From Haloarcula salina (lineage in GTDB: Archaea; Halobacteriota; Halobacteria; Halobacteriales; Haloarculaceae): DNA of 64,000 nt. Below, one piece after another: positions 1 to 8,465 of this stretch. The translations under genes were made by a program, and so were the position numbers. Location: positions 531,026-595,025 of the forward strand of contig NZ_WRXL01000003.1 of NCBI RefSeq assembly GCF_010119195.1, written 5' to 3'. A model generated the notes under the pieces. The model ran no database searches and was not told the DNA's origin. It saw nothing but the letters and a program-made list of their open reading frames with translations. Position 1 is the stretch's first letter. Every line of letters starts with the position of its first letter.

Positions 1-8
1 TATATAAG
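1..8 (+). promoter_or_regulatory. TATA box for the DUF1931 gene
   Basis: TATATAAG at the window edge is centred about 29 nt before the ATG at 34. This fits an archaeal promoter giving a nearly leaderless mRNA. The BRE would lie outside the window. Confidence 0.6.
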
Positions 9-33
9 CAACCCCCGCGGATGCCTCGTCTGT

Positions 34-201
34 ATGGCAGACCTAATCGTCAAAGCCGCCGTTAAGGAAGAGCTCAGCGACATGAACGTAGCGTCCGACT
101 TCTACGACGCGCTCGACGCGGAAGTCGAGGAGCTGCTCCAGGACGCAGCCCGCCGAGCCGACGAGAACGACCGCAAGACGGTCCAGCCGCGCGACCTGTA
201 A
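34..201 (+). CDS. DUF1931-type small histone-fold protein
   Basis: The protein has 55 residues, starts MADLIVKAAVKEEL and ends with a QPRDL tail. It is a short acidic helical protein resembling the haloarchaeal DUF1931/histone-fold family; the closing KTVQPRDL segment is like the end of a histone fold. Members are presumed to bind DNA or form histone-like dimers, but the function is not established. The ATG is chosen because a TATA box sits about 29 nt upstream and no earlier in-frame start fits. The gene is followed at once by a hairpin with seven T residues, so it is probably a monocistronic unit. Confidence 0.8.
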   Translation: MADLIVKAAVKEELSDMNVASDFYDALDAEVEELLQDAARRADENDRKTVQPRDL

Positions 202-202
202 G

Positions 203-225
203 GTCGTTCAGCACGACGTTTTTTT
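203..225 (+). terminator. Hairpin plus T7 terminator after the DUF1931 gene
   Basis: GTCGT (203-207) pairs with ACGAC (213-217) around a 5-nt loop. After one G comes a run of seven T (219-225). The short stem with a T-tract starts 2 nt after the stop codon. Archaeal termination depends mainly on the T-tract. Confidence 0.6.
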
Positions 226-251
226 GCAGCGAGCCGATCCGCCAGCGACGG

Positions 252-935
252 CTATCGCAAATCCCTGACCGAGACGCCGTCGTCGGTCCCGACGTGGACT
301 TCGTCGGCCAGCCCGACGAACAGGCCGTGAGCGACGACCCCCGGCGTCTCTGACAGGCGTCCAGCGAGCGCCGCCGGGTCCTCGATGGCGCCGAAGTCGC
401 AGTCGAGCACGAGGTTCCCGTTGTCGGTGACGACGGGACCGTCCTTGCGCGCCGCCCGGCGGAGGTCCGGGTCGCCGTCCAGGGCCTCGACCGCTTCAGC
501 CACCGTCGAGCGGGCCATCGGGAGGACTTCCACGGGGACGGGGTGTGCGAGCACGTCGGCCTCCTTCGTCGGGTCCGCGACGACGATGAAGCGGTCCGCG
601 CTCGCGTCCACCACCTTCTCGCGGGCGTGGGCCGCGCCGCCGCCTTTGACCAGGTCGCCGCCGGCCACCTCGTCGGCCCCGTCGATGGCGAGGTCGACCG
701 ACGCGTCGTCGAGGTCCGCGAGCGGAATCCCGCAGTCGCGGGCCAGTTCGCGCGACTGGAAGGAGGTGGGGACGCCGACCACGTCCAGTCCGGCGTCGAC
801 GGCCCGGCCGATGGCCCGGATGGCGTGGGCCGCCGTCGACCCGGTCCCGAGTCCGACGACCATCCCGTCCTCGACCGCCTCGGCCGCCGATTCGCCCGCT
901 GCGCGCTTCGCCGCGTCGGAGCCGCCCTGTTTCAT
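252..935 (-). CDS. rpiA: Ribose-5-phosphate isomerase A
   Basis: This 227-aa enzyme interconverts ribose-5-phosphate and ribulose-5-phosphate, supplying ribose for nucleotides in a haloarchaeon lacking the oxidative pentose phosphate route. RpiA signatures are in order: GLGTGSTA near residues 28-35, IDGADEV near 88, and KGGGAAHAREK near 98-108, which carries the catalytic Glu. The length is usual for RpiA. The reading frame is open for 24 more codons upstream, but those would overlap the divergent small zinc-finger gene; MKQGGSDAAK at 935 is the sensible start. It is divergent from the gene at 994. Confidence 0.93.
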   Translation of the reverse strand: MKQGGSDAAKRAAGESAAEAVEDGMVVGLGTGSTAAHAIRAIGRAVDAGLDVVGVPTSFQSRELARDCGIPLADLDDASVDLAIDGADEVAGGDLVKGGGAAHAREKVVDASADRFIVVADPTKEADVLAHPVPVEVLPMARSTVAEAVEALDGDPDLRRAARKDGPVVTDNGNLVLDCDFGAIEDPAALAGRLSETPGVVAHGLFVGLADEVHVGTDDGVSVRDLR

Positions 936-993
936 GTGCGCAGGGTCGACAGACGCGGACAAAACGTTTGTTCTCCGGACCGCAACGTCCGCT

Positions 994-1170
994 ATGGCCG
1001 ACTGCACCTTCTGCGGGCGTCCGGTCGAGGCCCACGACCCCCTGTACCTCAGCGAGACGCCGGGCGGCGAGCCGACGAGTCAGTTCTGTAACTACGGCTG
1101 TCTGTCGGCACACGTCGACGCGGCCGACCTGGCGACCGGCTCGGCCTGCGAGTGGTCGCCGGAGCAGTAG
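994..1170 (+). CDS. Small C4 zinc-finger protein (58 aa)
   Basis: It starts MADCTFCGRPVEAHDP and contains a CTFC knuckle near the N-terminus and an FCNYGC pair near residues 32-36, so two cysteine pairs could hold one zinc. Haloarchaea encode many such one-domain zinc-finger mini-proteins, mostly of unknown role. It is divergent from rpiA, with only 58 bp between the starts. The T-rich stretch around 966-970 lies about 27 nt before the ATG and could be its promoter. I do not recognise a specific function. Confidence 0.75.
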   Translation: MADCTFCGRPVEAHDPLYLSETPGGEPTSQFCNYGCLSAHVDAADLATGSACEWSPEQ

Positions 1171-1265
1171 CGCCGCGAGCCTCGACGGGCGGCACGGCGA
1201 GAGACCAGCCGCTCAGTGGCTCGCCAGCGGCAGCGAAAACGCGGGTCGGGGCCGGCGGTGACCGC

Positions 1266-1814
1266 TCACCCGGTGAACTGGTGGTACTCCAGGCCCTTGT
1301 GTTTCATCTCGTTGTGCTTGCGTTCGAGGAACGAGTAGACGGAGCCGTGGGGCGCGCCGTCGAGCAGCATCTCGGCGGCCTCGCGGACCGCGTCGACCTG
1401 CTCCGGGCCGCCGATGATACCGAGCGTCGAGCCGTAGATGACGACGGCCGCGCCGGTGAGCTCCTGCATGAGTTCGCGCGTCCGGCCGCCCTCGCCGATG
1501 AGCCGCCCCTTCTGGCGGCGGAAGTCGTTCTTGTTGCGCGAGGCGGCCTCGATGTCGATGAGTTCGAACATCATCAGGTCGTCGTCGAGCAGCGCCAGCG
1601 CGTCGTCCGGCGCGAAGCCGCGGCCGATGGCCTTGACGATGTCCGGCCCCTTCAGCCCGGTGACGGGGTCGCCCACGGACTCGACTTTGACCGTTCCGTC
1701 CTCCGAGTCGATGTCGAGCCGAACCTCCGCTCGCGATTCGATCTCGCGCATCGTCTCACCTCCCTCGCCGATCAGCACACCGATCCGGTCCTGCGGAATC
1801 TTCACGTGTTGCAT
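1266..1814 (-). CDS. KH-domain RNA-binding protein, Dim2/Pno1/Krr1-like
   Basis: This 182-aa protein has two KH domains, each with a GXXG-type loop (IGEGGETM near residue 15 and IGEGGRTR near residue 106). It matches the archaeal homologue of eukaryotic Dim2/Pno1, which assists maturation of small-subunit rRNA together with Rio kinases. It is the last gene of a codirectional run aIF1A-rio1-KH. That arrangement recurs in archaea and supports a role in 30S assembly. A TTTAAA-like box (minus strand, about 1847-1854) roughly 36 nt before the start suggests an additional promoter of its own. Confidence 0.88.
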   Translation of the reverse strand: MQHVKIPQDRIGVLIGEGGETMREIESRAEVRLDIDSEDGTVKVESVGDPVTGLKGPDIVKAIGRGFAPDDALALLDDDLMMFELIDIEAASRNKNDFRRQKGRLIGEGGRTRELMQELTGAAVVIYGSTLGIIGGPEQVDAVREAAEMLLDGAPHGSVYSFLERKHNEMKHKGLEYHQFTG

Positions 1815-1913
1815 AAGTATACGTCCCCGTAGGAGGTTCAGCCTGTTTAAAACTTCGGCGTCGGGCCCGTGTCCGCCCCGAACGCCGTTCGCGACCGCGG
1901 TCCGCGCCGCCGC

Positions 1914-2846
1914 TCACTCGTCGCGGCGGTCCGCGGGGGTCCCCTGCGGCACGGCGTCGTCGTCGCTGCCCGGCGCGGTGTCGTCCTTGTCTTTGGGGGT
2001 CGCGTACTCCTGGACGTACGCGAGCAGGTCCTCGGGCGTGGCGTCGACGCCCTGCCTGGCGAAGAAGTTCGCGACGTTGCGACAGTCACGTTCGAGGAAC
2101 TCCTCGGCGTTGGGGTGGTGGATGGTCACCGCCTGTCCGAGGTCGATGATGTACAGCTGGCCCTCGTGGAAGACGACGTTGTACTCCGAGAGGTCGCCGT
2201 GGACGAGGCCGGCGTCGTAGAGCCGCCGGACGTACTCCTTGACGACCTCGTAGGCGGTCTCGGGGTTCTCGATGTGGACCTCGTTGAGCCGCTTGGCGCG
2301 TCCCTCCTCGGTCCCCAGATACTCCATCACGAGGACGTTGCGCTCGACGGCGATGGGCTCGGGCGTGCGAACGCCGGCCCGACGGGCGCGCTTGAGGTTC
2401 GAGGACTCCTTGCGGACCCACGCGGTGACGACCTTCTTCTTGTCCGAGCCGATGCCCTCGAAGCGGGGGTCCCCGTCGAGGTAGCCCCGCATGTCCGTGA
2501 AGTCCGAGGCGTTGATGCGGTAGACCTTGACCGCGACCTCCTCGTCGCCGGACAGCGCGGTGTAGACGTTGGCCTCCTTCCCCGTCGAGATCGGGCCGCC
2601 GAAGGCGTCGATGTGGCCGTCCTGAACGAGCTTGTACAGCGCGCCGTAGGTCGCGTCGTCGAAGACGCTGGCCTCGACCTTGAACTGGTCCGCGTCCTTG
2701 ATGCGCTTGCGGAACTCGCTGAACTCGCGGTCGCGCTTGCGTGCGATGCGGTCGGCCTCCGTGTCCGAGACGTCGAGTTCCTCCCACTCGTCGCCCGGTG
2801 CGTCGGCCTCGTCGGTGTCCAGCAGGCCGAACTGTCCCTCGGTCAC
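1914..2846 (-). CDS. rio1: RIO1-type serine protein kinase/ATPase
   Basis: This 310-aa atypical kinase carries the RIO1 signature set: STGKEANVY (residues 88-95) as P-loop, catalytic Lys107 in VAVKVYR, HGDLSEYN with Asp218, and IIDLGQAV with Asp235 for metal binding. RIO1 proteins act in late small-subunit ribosome maturation. The N-terminus is acidic, and an acidic low-complexity tail of about 35 residues follows the fold. It lies 42 nt downstream of aIF1A and 99 nt upstream of the KH protein, on the same strand, so the three are probably cotranscribed. Confidence 0.93.
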   Translation of the reverse strand: MTEGQFGLLDTDEADAPGDEWEELDVSDTEADRIARKRDREFSEFRKRIKDADQFKVEASVFDDATYGALYKLVQDGHIDAFGGPISTGKEANVYTALSGDEEVAVKVYRINASDFTDMRGYLDGDPRFEGIGSDKKKVVTAWVRKESSNLKRARRAGVRTPEPIAVERNVLVMEYLGTEEGRAKRLNEVHIENPETAYEVVKEYVRRLYDAGLVHGDLSEYNVVFHEGQLYIIDLGQAVTIHHPNAEEFLERDCRNVANFFARQGVDATPEDLLAYVQEYATPKDKDDTAPGSDDDAVPQGTPADRRDE

Positions 2847-2888
2847 GCTAGTGCCCCCGTCTGCGCCGCGGCAACGTGCATGCGAGCG

Positions 2889-3176
2889 CTACTCCTTGAT
2901 GTGTCCCTCCTCGCGGAGCTGGTCCGCGTCCTGCTTCTCGTAGCGCCAGGTGATGTCGGCCTTCTCGTCCTGCCAGTCCCACGGTTCGACGAGGACCACG
3001 TCGTCCTCGCGGATCCAGATGCGCTTTTGCATCTTGCCCGGAATCCGGGCGGTGCGCTCGACCCCGTCCATGCAGCGTACCTTGACGCGGTTCGCGCCAA
3101 GCATGTCCAGTACGACGGCGAACACCTCGTCGTCCTCCGGCATGCGGAGGTTCTTTCTGCTGTCGTTGTCGCTCAT
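2889..3176 (-). CDS. eif1A: Translation initiation factor aIF1A
   Basis: This 95-aa S1/OB-fold factor promotes mRNA and initiator-tRNA binding on the 30S subunit. Family marks include [23 protein letters not shown] and [12 protein letters not shown]. The frame is open 25 codons further upstream, but MSDNDSRKN at 3176 is chosen. A TTAA box (minus strand, 3202-3205) is centred 27.5 nt before it, making a leaderless transcript whose first codon is this ATG. It is first in the run with rio1 and the KH protein. Confidence 0.93.
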   Translation of the reverse strand: MSDNDSRKNLRMPEDDEVFAVVLDMLGANRVKVRCMDGVERTARIPGKMQKRIWIREDDVVLVEPWDWQDEKADITWRYEKQDADQLREEGHIKE

Positions 3177-3310
3177 GGTCGGTACTTCGACGGGGAGAGG
3201 TTTAAGGTTTGGAAAATTCCGACCGCGAATCGAGTCCGAGACCGCCGCCACGGGGTGGGACAGACGTGTGCCGGGCCGTCTCGGACAGAGCCCGATGCCG
3301 TTGCCGACCG

Positions 3311-3439
3311 TTAGTCGGCGCCGAGACAGCCGACCCAGGAGCAGTCGGTGCAGGTCTCGATGCCCTTCGACGTGGTCGTCTCGGCCCGACAGCGCGGGCA
3401 GACGGAGCCGATCTCCGGCGGCTGGACTGACTTACTCAT
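3311..3439 (-). CDS. 42-aa zinc-ribbon mini-protein overlapping the P5CDH end
   Basis: The ORF encodes [20 protein letters not shown] and continues to a second pair, CTDC, before ending WVGCLGAD. The CPRC and CTDC knuckles form a plausible zinc ribbon. Its ATG overlaps the last 8 nt of the preceding aldehyde dehydrogenase gene, so it is probably translationally coupled to it. Tiny CPxC proteins are abundant in haloarchaea and mostly uncharacterised. Whether it works with the dehydrogenase is unknown. Confidence 0.7.
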   Translation of the reverse strand: MSKSVQPPEIGSVCPRCRAETTTSKGIETCTDCSWVGCLGAD

Positions 3440-4955
3440 CGGTGATGATGTCCGCCGAGAGGCCCTGTGCCATCTCGATGTCCTTGGAGTTGTTCAGCGT
3501 CCAGGCGGTGCGCTCGGTGACGGCCTCGATGACCTCGCGGCCGCTCGGGAGGCCGTTGCCGGACTTCTTGACGCCGCCGAAGGGCAGGTGGACCTCCGCG
3601 CCGATGCACGGGAGATTCCCGTAGGCGAGGCCGATCTCCGCCTCGTCGCGGAACTGGTTGATCTCGCGGTAGTCCTCGGAGATGATCGCGCCGGCGAGGC
3701 CGTAGTCGACGCTGTTGTGCATCTCCAGGGCCTCGTCGAAGTCGCCGGAGTACTTCAGCAGGGCGACGTGCGGGCCGAAGACCTCCTCGTTGATGCAGCG
3801 CAAGTCCTCGTCGTAGTCGATCTCGTAGACGAACGGACCGACCCAGTGGCCCTCTTCGTGGCCCTCGGGGATCTCGTCGGCGTCGAGGTCGGCGCGGTCG
3901 ACGAGGACGTTCGCGCCCTCGTCGCGGGCGAGGTCGTTGTACTTCTCGAACTTCTCGACCTGCCCGGCCTCGATGAGCGGGCCCATGAAGGTGTCTTCCT
4001 CCAGCGGATCGCCGACGGCGATGTCCTCGGCGACGTCGACGAAGCGCTCCTTGAACTCGTCGTAGACCTCCTCGTGGACGATGAGGCGCTCGGAGGAGAC
4101 ACACCGCTGGCCGGTCGTCTTGAAGCTCGACATCACGGCCGAGTGGACGGCGATGTCGAGGTCGGCCTGCTCGCTGACGACGACGGCGTTCTTCCCGCCC
4201 ATCTCGCAGGCGGCGATCTTGCCGGGCTGGCCGCCGACCTTCGAGGCGATCTTGTGGCCGACTTCGGCGCTTCCCGTAAAGAGGACCGTCTCGACGCGGT
4301 CGTCCTCGACGATGGCGTTCCCGGCGTCACCGTAGCCCTGGACGAGGTTGAACACGCCGTCGGGAATGCCCGCGTCCTCGAACATCTCCGCGACGATGTG
4401 GGCGCACCACGGCGTCTGCTCGGCGGGCTTCCAGACGACGGTGTTGCCCTCGACCAGCGTGACGGCGAGGTGCCAGAACGGGATGGCGACCGGGAAGTTC
4501 CACGGCGTGATACAGCCGACGACGCCCTTTGGCTTGCGGCGCATGTAGGCGTCCTTGCTCGCGATCTCCGAGGGGACCACGTCGCCGTGGGGGTGGCGGG
4601 CGTTGCCGGCGGCCCACTCGACCATGTGCCAGGATTCGGTCACGTCGGCCAGGCCCTCGCTGATCTCCTTGCCGCACTCCTTCGTGACGATCTCGCCCAG
4701 CTCCTCGTGGCGGTCGCGAAGCTCGTGATAGATCTCCCAGAGGTACTCGGCGCGGTCGATGTGCGAGAGCGAGCGCCACTCGTCGTAGGCGTCCTCCGCG
4801 GCGGCCAGCGCGCGGTCGACGTCGTCTTCGGTGCCGCGGTGGAACGACGCCAGTTCCCCGCCGGTCGCGGGGTTCCGGCTCGCGAACGTCTCGTCGCCTG
4901 TGCCGGCGGTCCATTCGCCGTCGATGTAGTGCTTCCGTGAGTCGTCAGTGCTCAT
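3432..4955 (-). CDS. Aldehyde dehydrogenase, probable 1-pyrroline-5-carboxylate dehydrogenase
   Basis: This 507-aa NAD(P)-dependent aldehyde dehydrogenase carries PWNFP (151-155), FTGSAEVG (226-233), general base Glu251 in CEMGGKN and nucleophile Cys285 in TGQRC. Context gives the substrate: a bat-type regulator starts 193 bp away on the other strand, and proline dehydrogenase follows that. I therefore infer oxidation of glutamate semialdehyde (P5C) to glutamate, the second step of proline breakdown. The sequence alone would also allow another semialdehyde. An AT-rich box near 4980-4990 lies about 28 nt before the start. Confidence 0.8.
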   Translation of the reverse strand: MSTDDSRKHYIDGEWTAGTGDETFASRNPATGGELASFHRGTEDDVDRALAAAEDAYDEWRSLSHIDRAEYLWEIYHELRDRHEELGEIVTKECGKEISEGLADVTESWHMVEWAAGNARHPHGDVVPSEIASKDAYMRRKPKGVVGCITPWNFPVAIPFWHLAVTLVEGNTVVWKPAEQTPWCAHIVAEMFEDAGIPDGVFNLVQGYGDAGNAIVEDDRVETVLFTGSAEVGHKIASKVGGQPGKIAACEMGGKNAVVVSEQADLDIAVHSAVMSSFKTTGQRCVSSERLIVHEEVYDEFKERFVDVAEDIAVGDPLEEDTFMGPLIEAGQVEKFEKYNDLARDEGANVLVDRADLDADEIPEGHEEGHWVGPFVYEIDYDEDLRCINEEVFGPHVALLKYSGDFDEALEMHNSVDYGLAGAIISEDYREINQFRDEAEIGLAYGNLPCIGAEVHLPFGGVKKSGNGLPSGREVIEAVTERTAWTLNNSKDIEMAQGLSADIITDE

Positions 4956-5148
4956 GATCCGTACTGTACGCTAGTCACACCAATAGGTTCCCCCGTCCAT
5001 GGTCAGGGGTCGCCGGATCCCTCGCCGTGGACGACGCCGAACCGCCCCTCGAATCTACCATGGTCGGTGTTTCCCTTATGAACACTAGGTTTATTGGCAT
5101 CCGTAGCGTGACTGTTCGTAGTATCCCTCGATTGGGAGGGACGGCATC

Positions 5149-5868
5149 ATGAGTGAGTCACAGACTGACGACGGCGGGCTCCAGTTGACGCTGAGCATCT
5201 GGCACCCCAAGTGCTGGACGCTCGAGGTCACCGACGAGACGGCCGCTGGCCTGCTCGCCCACGGCGTGTACAACACGCAGAACCAGAACGTCAAGGGGCT
5301 GTTCACCGCGTACGCGGACAGCATCAACGACGTGGAGGCGCTCATCGAGGCGACGCGGGACTCCGAGCTGACCGAGTCGGTGCTGGAACTGCGCGAGCGC
5401 CACGGCGCGACCGGAACCGGGTCGCCGCCGGGGAACACGACGCGCGAACTGTTCGTCGAGTACGACCCCGACAACACCATCAGCGACAGCCTGCTGTCGC
5501 GCGGGTTCATCCACAACGACCCCGTCCGCGTCCGGCACGGCCGCGAGCACTGGCCGGTGTTCTTCCCCGGGACGCGCGACGAGGCCGAGGCCGCTATCGA
5601 CGAGATCCGCGAGGAACAGGACGCCGACATCGAGGTGACGCGCATCACCTCGGCCGGCGGGGGCAACCCCCAGCAACTCAGGCGGATGGACCGCCTCTCG
5701 GACAGCCAGCGCGAGGCGTTCGAACTCGCCCGTCAGGAGGACTACTACGCGTGGCCGCGGGGCATCTCGACGCGGGAACTCGCGTCGGAACTCGGCGTCT
5801 CGAAGACGACGCTGTTAGAACACCTCCGGAAGGCCGAGGCGAAACTGCTCGACCCGGACCCGCGGTAA
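5149..5868 (+). CDS. Bat-type HTH transcriptional regulator, probable proline-catabolism regulator
   Basis: The protein has 239 residues. The last 55 form the haloarchaeal bat-type HTH (HTH_10), with LSDSQREAFELARQEDYY followed by ELGVSKTTLLEHLRKAE. The N-terminal half begins LTLSIWHPKCWTLEVT and resembles the sensor part of this regulator class, with a Trp/Cys-containing motif near residues 18-23. It sits between P5C dehydrogenase (divergent) and proline dehydrogenase (convergent, 3 bp apart), so control of proline use is a reasonable inference. GGGAGGGA at about 5130-5137 resembles a ribosome-binding site. Confidence 0.82.
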   Translation: MSESQTDDGGLQLTLSIWHPKCWTLEVTDETAAGLLAHGVYNTQNQNVKGLFTAYADSINDVEALIEATRDSELTESVLELRERHGATGTGSPPGNTTRELFVEYDPDNTISDSLLSRGFIHNDPVRVRHGREHWPVFFPGTRDEAEAAIDEIREEQDADIEVTRITSAGGGNPQQLRRMDRLSDSQREAFELARQEDYYAWPRGISTRELASELGVSKTTLLEHLRKAEAKLLDPDPR

Positions 5869-5871
5869 GAC

Positions 5872-6708
5872 TCAGCTCAGGACCGCGCGCATCGCGAACA
5901 GGGCGTTCTCCTTGCGCTCGCGGACGCGCCGGTAGAAGTACGAGAACCACTTCTCGCCGTATGGGATGTACTGCCACGTCGGGACGCCCTCCGCGGCCAG
6001 GTCGCGCTGTGCGTCCTCGCGGACGCCCATCAGCATCTGGACCTCGTACTCCGTGCCGTACTCGTCGTGGAGGGCGCGCGCGTGGTCGATCATCGCCGGG
6101 TCGTGGCTGCCGACGGCGACGCCGCCCTCGAACCGCTCGAACATCAGTTCGAGGCAGTCCTCGTAGGCCTCGTTGACCCGCTCTTTCTGCTTGTAGGAGA
6201 CGCTCTTGGGCTCGGCGTAGGCCCCCTTGACCAGCCGGACCTTCCCGGGCAGCGGCGCGAGCCGTTCGAGGTCCTCGGGCGTGCGCTTGAGGTTCGCCTG
6301 CGTGCAGACGCCGACGCCGCCGTCGTGTTCCGTGACCAGTCGCTCGTAGGCGTCTAACGTCACGTCGGTCGTGGTGTAGTCCTCCATGTCGACCCAGACG
6401 AATACCCCGTGGTCGTCGCCCGCCGCGACGATGCGTTCGAGGTTGTCGACGAACACCTCGTCGCCCACGTCAAGCCCGATCTGGGACGGCTTGACCGAGA
6501 CGCAGCAGTCGAGTCCGCTCCCGGCGATGTCTTCGATGAGCGAGACGTACGCGTCGGCGTCCTCGTCGGCCGGCGGCCGCTCCTCGTAGTGTTCGCCCAG
6601 CAGATTCAGGATGCCGTTGACGCCGTCGTCGTTCAGCGACGCGACGTGGTCGAGCGCCTGCGGAGCCGACTTCCCGGCGACGAAATTACTCGCGATCGGG
6701 GGGATCAT
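5872..6708 (-). CDS. Proline dehydrogenase
   Basis: This 278-aa FAD enzyme is a monofunctional proline dehydrogenase. It oxidises proline to P5C and passes electrons to the membrane quinone pool. Family marks include VSVKPSQIGLD, VWVDMEDY, RLVKGAYAE and the C-terminal YRRVRERKEN, whose paired arginines bind the substrate carboxylate. The length agrees with bacterial and archaeal monofunctional forms. It is convergent with the HTH regulator. Upstream, 6709-6800 is AT-rich, with TATA-like boxes near 6726-6745. Confidence 0.92.
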   Translation of the reverse strand: MIPPIASNFVAGKSAPQALDHVASLNDDGVNGILNLLGEHYEERPPADEDADAYVSLIEDIAGSGLDCCVSVKPSQIGLDVGDEVFVDNLERIVAAGDDHGVFVWVDMEDYTTTDVTLDAYERLVTEHDGGVGVCTQANLKRTPEDLERLAPLPGKVRLVKGAYAEPKSVSYKQKERVNEAYEDCLELMFERFEGGVAVGSHDPAMIDHARALHDEYGTEYEVQMLMGVREDAQRDLAAEGVPTWQYIPYGEKWFSYFYRRVRERKENALFAMRAVLS

Positions 6709-7107
6709 TGTCGACTATGAACCGCTATATCGGCCTAAACAAACACCCTACCAAAAATATCTTGAATATTATGACGAAATTAAGTCCCTTGCGCCGAAGT
6801 GACGCCGTCCGCCCGCACGGCAACGCACGGGCGTCGCTCCGTTGATTCCGTTCGCCTGGTCAACCACGCTCCCGGCGCACGCGATCTACGCGTATCCCGG
6901 TACGATTCTCCACACCTCGCGGCATTATAACAGGATTAATCATGTAGACTTTAGGTTTGTGTGCTATTAGATCGAATTTACACTCGATCTTAAATAATGG
7001 TCGTAGCGGGGGTCGATAACCGTGTAAACGAGCGAACAGAACGGGCAACCTACCATGGACGGGGACAGGGTTATACATGGTGTTACGTAACAGAACAGCA
7101 GAATCCT
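6709..7107. promoter_or_regulatory. 399-bp divergent regulatory region, proline dehydrogenase / ABC transporter
   Basis: No gene is seen here. The left 100 bp is unusually AT-rich and contains an imperfect dyad (AATAT/ATATT around CTTGA, about 6767-6781) upstream of the proline dehydrogenase start. The right half carries AGATCGA (6969-6975) and its inverted copy TCGATCT (6984-6990), running into a TTAAATA box (6990-6996). A second TATA-like GTTATACA lies near 7069-7076, nearer the transporter gene. Promoters for both divergent transcripts are expected. Operator roles are inference. Confidence 0.45.
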
Positions 7108-8436
7108 ATGAACGACCACGAAGACCGTTCGATCGACCGACGTAGCGTAATCAAAGCCGCCGCAAGCGCGGGACTCGTCGGCCTCGCCGGCTGTTCCGGT
7201 GGCGCGCCCGAGGAGAGCGCCACCAGCGGCGACGGCGGAAGCGGCGACGGCGGAAGCGGTGACGGCGGAAGCGGCGACGGCGAGTCCACCGACGGCTCGA
7301 CGGCGTCCGGGGGCGACACCTACACCATCGGCATGGTGGACAGCCTCTCGGGGTCGCTGTCGGCGTTCGGCCAGCGGAACCAGCGCGGGAAGGAGATCGC
7401 GCTCGACGCCGTCAACGCGGTCGGCGTCAAGGGCGGCGAACTGGCGATCTCCCAGCAGGACGACCAGAGCACGAGCCAGGGCGGGGTCAGCGCGGCCCAG
7501 ACGCTCGTCAACCAGGAGGGCGTCCCGCTGCTCATCGGGACGGTCGGCAGCGGTGTCAGCACGGCGATCTACGAGAGCGTCGTCAAGAACACCGACGTGG
7601 TCCAGATCAGCCAGAACAGCACCAGTCCGTCGCTGACAGACCTCCCGGGCCTCCTGCGGATGCCGCCGACCGGCGCGACGCAGGCCCAGGCGCTCTCGAA
7701 GATGGTCAGCGACGACGGCCACGGCAGCGTCGCGATGGCGTGGATCAACAACAGCTACGGCGAGTCACTCGGCGAGGCCTTCGTGGACAGCTACGACGGG
7801 GAAATCGTCTACAACGAGCCCCACGACCAGGGGAAGGCCTCCTACAGCAACGTCATCTCCTCGATGGCCGACACCGACGCCGACGCGTGGGTGTTCCTCA
7901 CGTACCAGCCGGAGTTCGCCACGATGTCACAGGAGGCGTTCGACCTCGGCGTGACCGACCAGGCCGCCTGGTACGGCGGCGACAGCGTCAAGGGGCCGAA
8001 AGTCCTCGAAGCCGCGCCAGAGGGGAGCCTCGACGGGATGAAGGCCGTCGTTCCCAGCGTCCCGCAGGACGCAGAGAACTACCAGGCCTTCGTCGAGGAG
8101 TTCGAGAGCCGCTTCGGCGAGGAGCCCACGTCGTGGTCGGCGTACGCCTACGACGCCGTGGTCGTCAGCGCCCTCGCCATCCAGGCGGCCGACGAGTTCA
8201 CCGGCGCGGCGCTCGGCGAGGTCGTCCGCGACGTGACCCGCCCGGAGGGCCAGGAGGCGACCTCCTACGAGGAGGCCCACCAGATTCTGGCCGAGGGCGG
8301 CAGTCCGTCCGACGTCGACTACACCGGCGTCAGCGGCCCCATCGACCTCGACGAGAACGGTGATCCGGTCGGCTTCCTCCAGATCTTCGAGGTCGTGGAC
8401 CACGCCTACGAGTCGGCCGGCACCATCGAGGGCTGA
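7108..8436 (+). CDS. ABC transporter substrate-binding lipoprotein, branched-chain amino-acid (LivK) type
   Basis: This 442-aa protein has a twin-arginine signal (RR at 11-12, in DRRSVIK) and a lipobox ending LAGC with Cys29, so it is exported by Tat and lipid-anchored outside the cell. Three GDGGS repeats (about 40-60) make a flexible linker. The rest is a periplasmic-binding-protein type I fold (Peripla_BP_6), starting IGMVDSLSGSLSAFG. The frame stays open upstream, but the start giving a normal Tat signal is chosen. It is followed by two permeases and two ATPases. Ligand could be branched-chain amino acids, an amide or another small polar solute. Confidence 0.9.
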   Translation: MNDHEDRSIDRRSVIKAAASAGLVGLAGCSGGAPEESATSGDGGSGDGGSGDGGSGDGESTDGSTASGGDTYTIGMVDSLSGSLSAFGQRNQRGKEIALDAVNAVGVKGGELAISQQDDQSTSQGGVSAAQTLVNQEGVPLLIGTVGSGVSTAIYESVVKNTDVVQISQNSTSPSLTDLPGLLRMPPTGATQAQALSKMVSDDGHGSVAMAWINNSYGESLGEAFVDSYDGEIVYNEPHDQGKASYSNVISSMADTDADAWVFLTYQPEFATMSQEAFDLGVTDQAAWYGGDSVKGPKVLEAAPEGSLDGMKAVVPSVPQDAENYQAFVEEFESRFGEEPTSWSAYAYDAVVVSALAIQAADEFTGAALGEVVRDVTRPEGQEATSYEEAHQILAEGGSPSDVDYTGVSGPIDLDENGDPVGFLQIFEVVDHAYESAGTIEG

Positions 8437-8465
8437 GGCGGACACCACCCACCCCATTCTCACTA

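Noticed and set aside
6611..6802. 63-codon plus-strand ORF at the proline dehydrogenase promoter
   Set aside because: It begins as antisense of proline dehydrogenase and ends in AT-rich promoter DNA, without conserved features.
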